This document shows, piece by piece, positions 8,485-11,553 of a stretch of 11,553 nucleotides of DNA. The stretch comes from Tieghemiomyces parasiticus (Eukaryota; Kickxellomycota; Dimargaritomycetes; Dimargaritales; Dimargaritaceae). A program made the translations under genes and the position numbers. Position 1 is the stretch's first letter. Each line of letters opens with the position of its first letter. The DNA lies in the NCBI GenBank assembly GCA_027575765.1, contig JANBPT010001265.1, positions 1 to 11,553 of the forward strand. The letters are read 5' to 3'. The notes beneath the pieces were generated by a model. It saw only the letters and a program-made list of their open reading frames with translations, was not told the origin of the DNA and searched no databases.

Positions 8485-8575
8485 ATACATAATTAGGCCC
8501 AATTTAGCTGAACCAAACATATACTATCCAAACAGTTGGTCATTCTTCACATTGCCACTTAAGTTAATTATGTAT
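8485..8575. repeat. Interrupted 11-bp inverted repeat in AT-rich DNA
   Basis: The arms atacataatta (8485-8495) and taattatgtat (8565-8575) are exact reverse complements 69 bases apart. A second overlapping pair, agttggtc (8534-8541) and gaccaact (8578-8585), lies nearby. Both sit at the left edge of the CpG-poor block. The AT-rich composition makes chance pairing easier. Confidence 0.45.
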
Positions 8576-8771
8576 AGGACCAACTAAAGCACACAAAGGA
8601 AATTACAGATCAATTAATTAATGTCAAATATTCAACATTAAATCCCTCTGCTACACCTTTTCATTGTTGACTTCTACCCCTCTGTGACACCCATAAACAA
8701 GACCACATAACAAGTGCATTAGTTTACAGCCCCTCCAAGTCACCATCCACCAACGGTTGCCAAACCTTCTA

Positions 8772-8810
8772 TGCACCTGCCAGAGACCCACACCTGGCCA
8801 TGAGCCTTGT
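8772..8810 (+). pseudogene. Possible gag zinc-knuckle (CCHC) relic
   Basis: The frame starting at 8757 reads CTCQRPTPGHEPC, close to the retroviral-type C-x2-C-x4-H-x4-C knuckle but with altered spacing. It lies about 560 bases before the reverse-transcriptase relic, where the end of gag would be expected. The surrounding gag and protease parts are not recognisable, so this rests on a short pattern and its position. Confidence 0.3.
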
Positions 8811-9330
8811 CACTTAGTATCTTATATCAACATGGGTCCCAGCCTGTGGTTGCCTAAAGGCGACCTTACTCCATGCACCAGGCAACAGCCACCCACAGTG
8901 CCACCACACACCCGGACCACTGCTCATGCAACCAGCAGAACAATAACCACCATCACCCAACTCACTTTGACCTGCCAGACCAACCCTTGGAAATGACTTG
9001 CTATATTTCCATGCTTCTCTACAATTTTATGCCCTTCTACACTAACATGCACCAACAAGGCCAAACCATAGGCCAGGACCCTATACAAGGCCCCAAGTTG
9101 GAACCCAATATACATCCTCTTCTACCTCACTACTACTAGTTTAGTTATTACAATTAGACCTACCACATAGCCCTTCTTCATGTTTGCTTCTTCATTGTGT
9201 CACCTAGTTGCTTGTATTTGCTTGACGGTGTGTAGCATTCCCCATCACTGGGTGGCCCTCCACCCCTCCAATAAACCCTCCCCATCTGACTACTTGTCCA
9301 GTGGGCGCCAAACCCCCATCTGTGGGCACC

Positions 9331-9990
9331 ACAGGCGCCTACTTAAGCCATGCATCTACCAACCAACTATTTGCAGTTTGTGCACCACTTCACTGGAACG
9401 GAATGAATGGCACAGAGAAGGTTTGCATCCACTTACCAGCACCCAACCCAGTTGACTGGTCAAGCAGCCACATTCAGCTACTCAACTCATGAGTGTATTG
9501 ATTTGATATGATGAACCAGGGCATTAAAGGCCTAGGGCTTTCCTTAGTGGACATGTTGCCCAATTAGATGGTAGTCAAATGCTGGTGCTGTTTTACTTTA
9601 GCTACAATAACATGTGAGGTAATGGGGGCTGCCTCCCCTCTGCCATACTCACCCCACGTTTTCCTTGGTAAATATTTCTACCTTTTGTGTATGTGCATGA
9701 TAAAGTAGTTCAGCATGGATGCCTTTCCCAGTCACCTTGAGAGTTCCCAGCACAATACTACTATATCAATAGCTGTACAAGACACTGGCTTAACAGGTCT
9801 AAATCTAATGGCAGGGTTTAGTTATTCTCTATTAGCCATGGTCCTTGAATTCTGGCCAGACTGTGCCAGGCTACTCATTTAAAGCCAAAATCAACCAAAT
9901 CCCAGGGCACATGAACAGACGGCAGGTCCAGCCAGGCCTGGCCACAGGTGACCTGGCACCACTGGTTGGCCCATGCTTCCCTCACACCAC
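9331..9990 (+). pseudogene. Reverse transcriptase relic (Ty3/Gypsy type)
   Basis: Similarity stays in one frame from about 9331 to 9840 despite four stops (9490, 9499, 9565, 9706). GTEKVCIHLPAPNPV (9409 onward) corresponds to the GxWRxCxDYRxLN segment. LSLVDM (9538-9555) corresponds to the FSxLDL segment carrying the first catalytic Asp. EVMGAASPLPYSPHVF (9616-9663) corresponds to the MPFGLxNAPATFQ region. The YxDD box falls at 9688-9699 and reads CMCM, so both catalytic Asp are gone. The thumb region follows as DAFPSHLE and QDTGLTGLNL. A frame change near 9845 leads to AKINQI and NRRQVQ, matching the ELRxFLGL connection region. It is non-functional. Confidence 0.8.
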
Positions 9991-10110
9991 ATCTCCACCT
10001 CCTGTCTGCCTCCCTCACCTGTCACCACCAGCTGCAGCCGTCACCAACCCGCCCATTTTGCCATAACCCACTAATGTCTCCAACTCCCTGCTTTTCCATT
10101 CCCCCCTACA

Positions 10111-10359
10111 GGTGCCATGGTGCAAGTGGTCCTGTTCCTCTCCCATGCAGTGGGTGCTTCAAGTGATCTGCCTGGATCACAAACTGCTCAGACTGAGAGA
10201 AAGCACTTGACCCATATAGATTGCCAGTGAATGTACCTTCACAGTGGCCCCCACATAAAAGATGCCATTGTCAAGGGTCCAGAGCATCATAATACAGGGC
10301 TGGCTATAGGGTTAAGGGCAGCAGTGGTTGTGAAGGTGGTAAAGCATGGCATTGGCCAC
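10111..10359 (+). pseudogene. RNase H relic of the retroelement
   Basis: The frame from 10111 begins GAMVQVVLF and continues to GASSDLPGSQTAQTERKHL. This follows the Ty3/Gypsy RNase H pattern GAVLxQ, (HPIAY)ASRxL, then TExExLA, including the conserved Thr-Glu pair. The upstream TDAS segment with the first catalytic Asp is not recognisable. A TGA at 10225 interrupts the frame. The segment near 10342-10359 may be the degenerate end of the domain (ADALSR position). Confidence 0.7.
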
Positions 10360-10409
10360 CAGCATTGCACCTCAGCTGCATAGAAACTGAAGATGGCCCA
10401 GTACTGGCC

Positions 10410-11207
10410 CTGACTGTATCCATCTGGGTTACCCAGCTAATCAATGGAGTACCTTTTGAAATGAAGCTAATCCAGACACTGGTGGAACTCAGTCAGGAAC
10501 TGCACCAAAATGACATCCTTGGCCTTGAGCTGGCTCATGTTCAGGACACTGATACATACAGGGGGAGAGGCATGCTGTGGCAGGTAATTGTGTACCATGA
10601 TGGTTTACTGCCAAGTAGTGCCAGTCATCCAGTGGCTAAATCAGTATCTAAGTGCCCAACTAGTGCTGGCATTGCTCTGCCCAGTCTACAGATATATATG
10701 GTGCTTACACCACCCTGCTGGACCTACCCAGGTCATCACCAGTGAGCTGCTCAACCTAGCAACATTTGCCCTCAGTTGATGGAGCGAGCAAGATGGTAAC
10801 CTGGGAGTGCCAGCAATTGTGTGCTAGTTTGACTGACCCTCAATGCATAGGGGAGACTAGGAGTGGTGTCGTGGTAGAATGCTGCCCCTATATGACATCC
10901 TTGATTGAGGGTGGTGTGAGATGAGGATAACCTCTTGGGTATGGTGAAGGAATGTGATGGCAGCTGGAGGTGGAGTCTAGGGCGGTGAGGAGTGGCCCAA
11001 ATTGGTGGGGATGGTCCCCCTCAAAAGCTAACCAAGGGATACCCCCCCCCCAACCCTGACTTACAGCCAAGTCAACTTCCCTCAAGCTTCACTGGGAGGC
11101 CCACCAGGCGCCGCCCTTGGGGCAAGGTGGATGATGATGACCTGGCAAGACGGCTTCCCCGCATGAGCGAAAAAGATACAGGAGCAACTGCTCAGCCTGG
11201 GCGGTGA
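10410..11207 (+). pseudogene. Integrase relic of the retroelement
   Basis: The frame at 10365-10745 contains a long open stretch with YHDGLL, typical of the segment just before the integrase zinc-binding region. The catalytic core follows in another frame as LDLPRSS (from 10718) and VDGASKM (10775-10795), matching the MDFIxxLPxS and VDRxSKM segments. ITSWVW and RNVMAA (about 10930-10965) match the FTSxFW segment. QIGGDGPPQKLTK (about 10998-11036) fits the HPQTDGQxE segment. A frame running to 11207 may be the C-terminal part (weak). Frames change at least three times and stops interrupt it, so no protein can be made. Confidence 0.75.
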
Positions 11208-11553
11208 TCCAGCTGATCATGCAGCTGGACTTGTGGGACGATTCTGTCATTGGACTGGGTACCGTATTGGTTGTGTGTGGATAGTCCGCTCCCCTCCATG
11301 TGAACCCGCATCAAACCTCAGTCACCGGACTGCCAAATCTAATTTCATTTCCAGTGAGACTGCGGCCCGCGACAGAGGTGGCTAATGTGCTGGGTGGAAG
11401 GAGGGCCTTGCGCTATTTTCGCCTGGCTGCCTTGCTAGCCCCCGCTTTCCCAGACAGTGGTGGGAAAATATCATTGGGATCTGGGAAGGTGATGGCGTTG
11501 CCGTCACAGGGGCAACACTAATGGCCCACGGGCTTCATGTGTGGCAACACCTT
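11208..11553. other. Unassigned right end; no gene seen
   Basis: CpG content is back to normal (14 in 345 bases). One frame (11300-11521, plus, 73 codons) has no motif I recognise. It could be the distal end of the retroelement, or host DNA beyond it. Confidence 0.45.

Larger units (their letters stand above)
8405..10980. other. CpG-depleted block
   Basis: I count 13 CpG in 2,576 bases although GC content is moderate. At roughly 48% GC a random sequence would have well over a hundred. TG and CA are abundant instead. The block covers most of the retroelement fossil and ends sharply: CpG is again common after about 11100, with 14 in 11208-11553. The likely cause is deamination of methylated CpG in silenced repeat DNA. 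Confidence 0.85.
8405..11207 (+). mobile_element. Degenerate Ty3/Gypsy-type LTR retrotransposon relic
   Basis: Hand translation shows reverse transcriptase, RNase H and integrase remnants in the order diagnostic of Ty3/Gypsy elements (integrase after RNase H, unlike Ty1/Copia). The similarity moves through frames 1, 2, 1, 3, 2, 1 and 3 of the plus strand, with many stops, so the element is long dead. The secure part is 9331-11090. The left limit is set by the start of CpG loss and a possible gag zinc knuckle, and the right limit by a frame that may be the integrase C-terminal region. I could not find the long terminal repeats, a primer-binding site or target-site duplication, so the ends are approximate. 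Confidence 0.8.

Noticed and set aside
11040..11051. Run of about ten C as a structural signal
   Set aside because: It is a simple homopolymer inside the decayed integrase and may even be a sequencing-length uncertainty; no function is supported.
1..11553. CRISPR array, rRNA, phage or bacterial operon
   Set aside because: I see no regularly spaced repeats, no rRNA segments and no ribosome-binding-site operon layout. The retroelement relic argues for eukaryotic DNA.

Overview
The window looks like fungal nuclear DNA, and an early-diverging (non-Dikarya) fungus is a reasonable guess. Two things support this. The left 5 kb is one very long intron-free reading frame for a nonribosomal peptide synthetase (NRPS). 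The right part holds the decayed remains of a Ty3/Gypsy-type retrotransposon, a eukaryotic element, inside DNA that has lost almost all its CpG. The species cannot be named from the sequence.

Left region (1-4972, minus strand). A single open frame starts at an ATG at 4972 and runs off the left edge after 1657 complete codons. Its order is partial condensation (C) remnant, adenylation A1, carrier T1, condensation C2, then adenylation A2, which is cut by the edge. A1 has the ATP-binding and catalytic motifs but has Gly where amino-acid-activating domains have the Asp that binds the substrate amine. The first module may therefore load an alpha-hydroxy, alpha-keto or other non-amino carboxylic acid. 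A2 keeps that Asp and looks like an amino-acid module. C2 would join the two building blocks. The rest of the enzyme, and so the product, lies outside the window.

Middle region (4973 to about 8400). I see no convincing gene here. It includes the presumed promoter of the NRPS, with a TATA-like site about 170 bases upstream of the ATG. It then alternates between blocks in which C greatly exceeds G (about 5950-7060) and G greatly exceeds C (about 7860-8450). A 10-bp perfect hairpin lies at 8151-8179.

Right region (about 8400-11210). This is a retroelement fossil on the plus strand. Its pieces lie in the expected Ty3/Gypsy order: possible gag zinc knuckle, reverse transcriptase, RNase H, integrase. 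They are spread over all three frames with many stops, and the YxDD catalytic box is destroyed. I count 13 CpG in the 2,576 bases from 8405 to 10980, against 14 in the last 345 bases of the window. This fits loss of CpG by deamination of methylated cytosine in a silenced element. The final bases (11208-11553) return to normal CpG content and contain nothing I can identify.

In short, there is one intact-looking but edge-truncated secondary-metabolite gene beside a gene-poor, repeat-derived flank. The most interesting point is the unusual first adenylation domain of the NRPS, not a new class of system.
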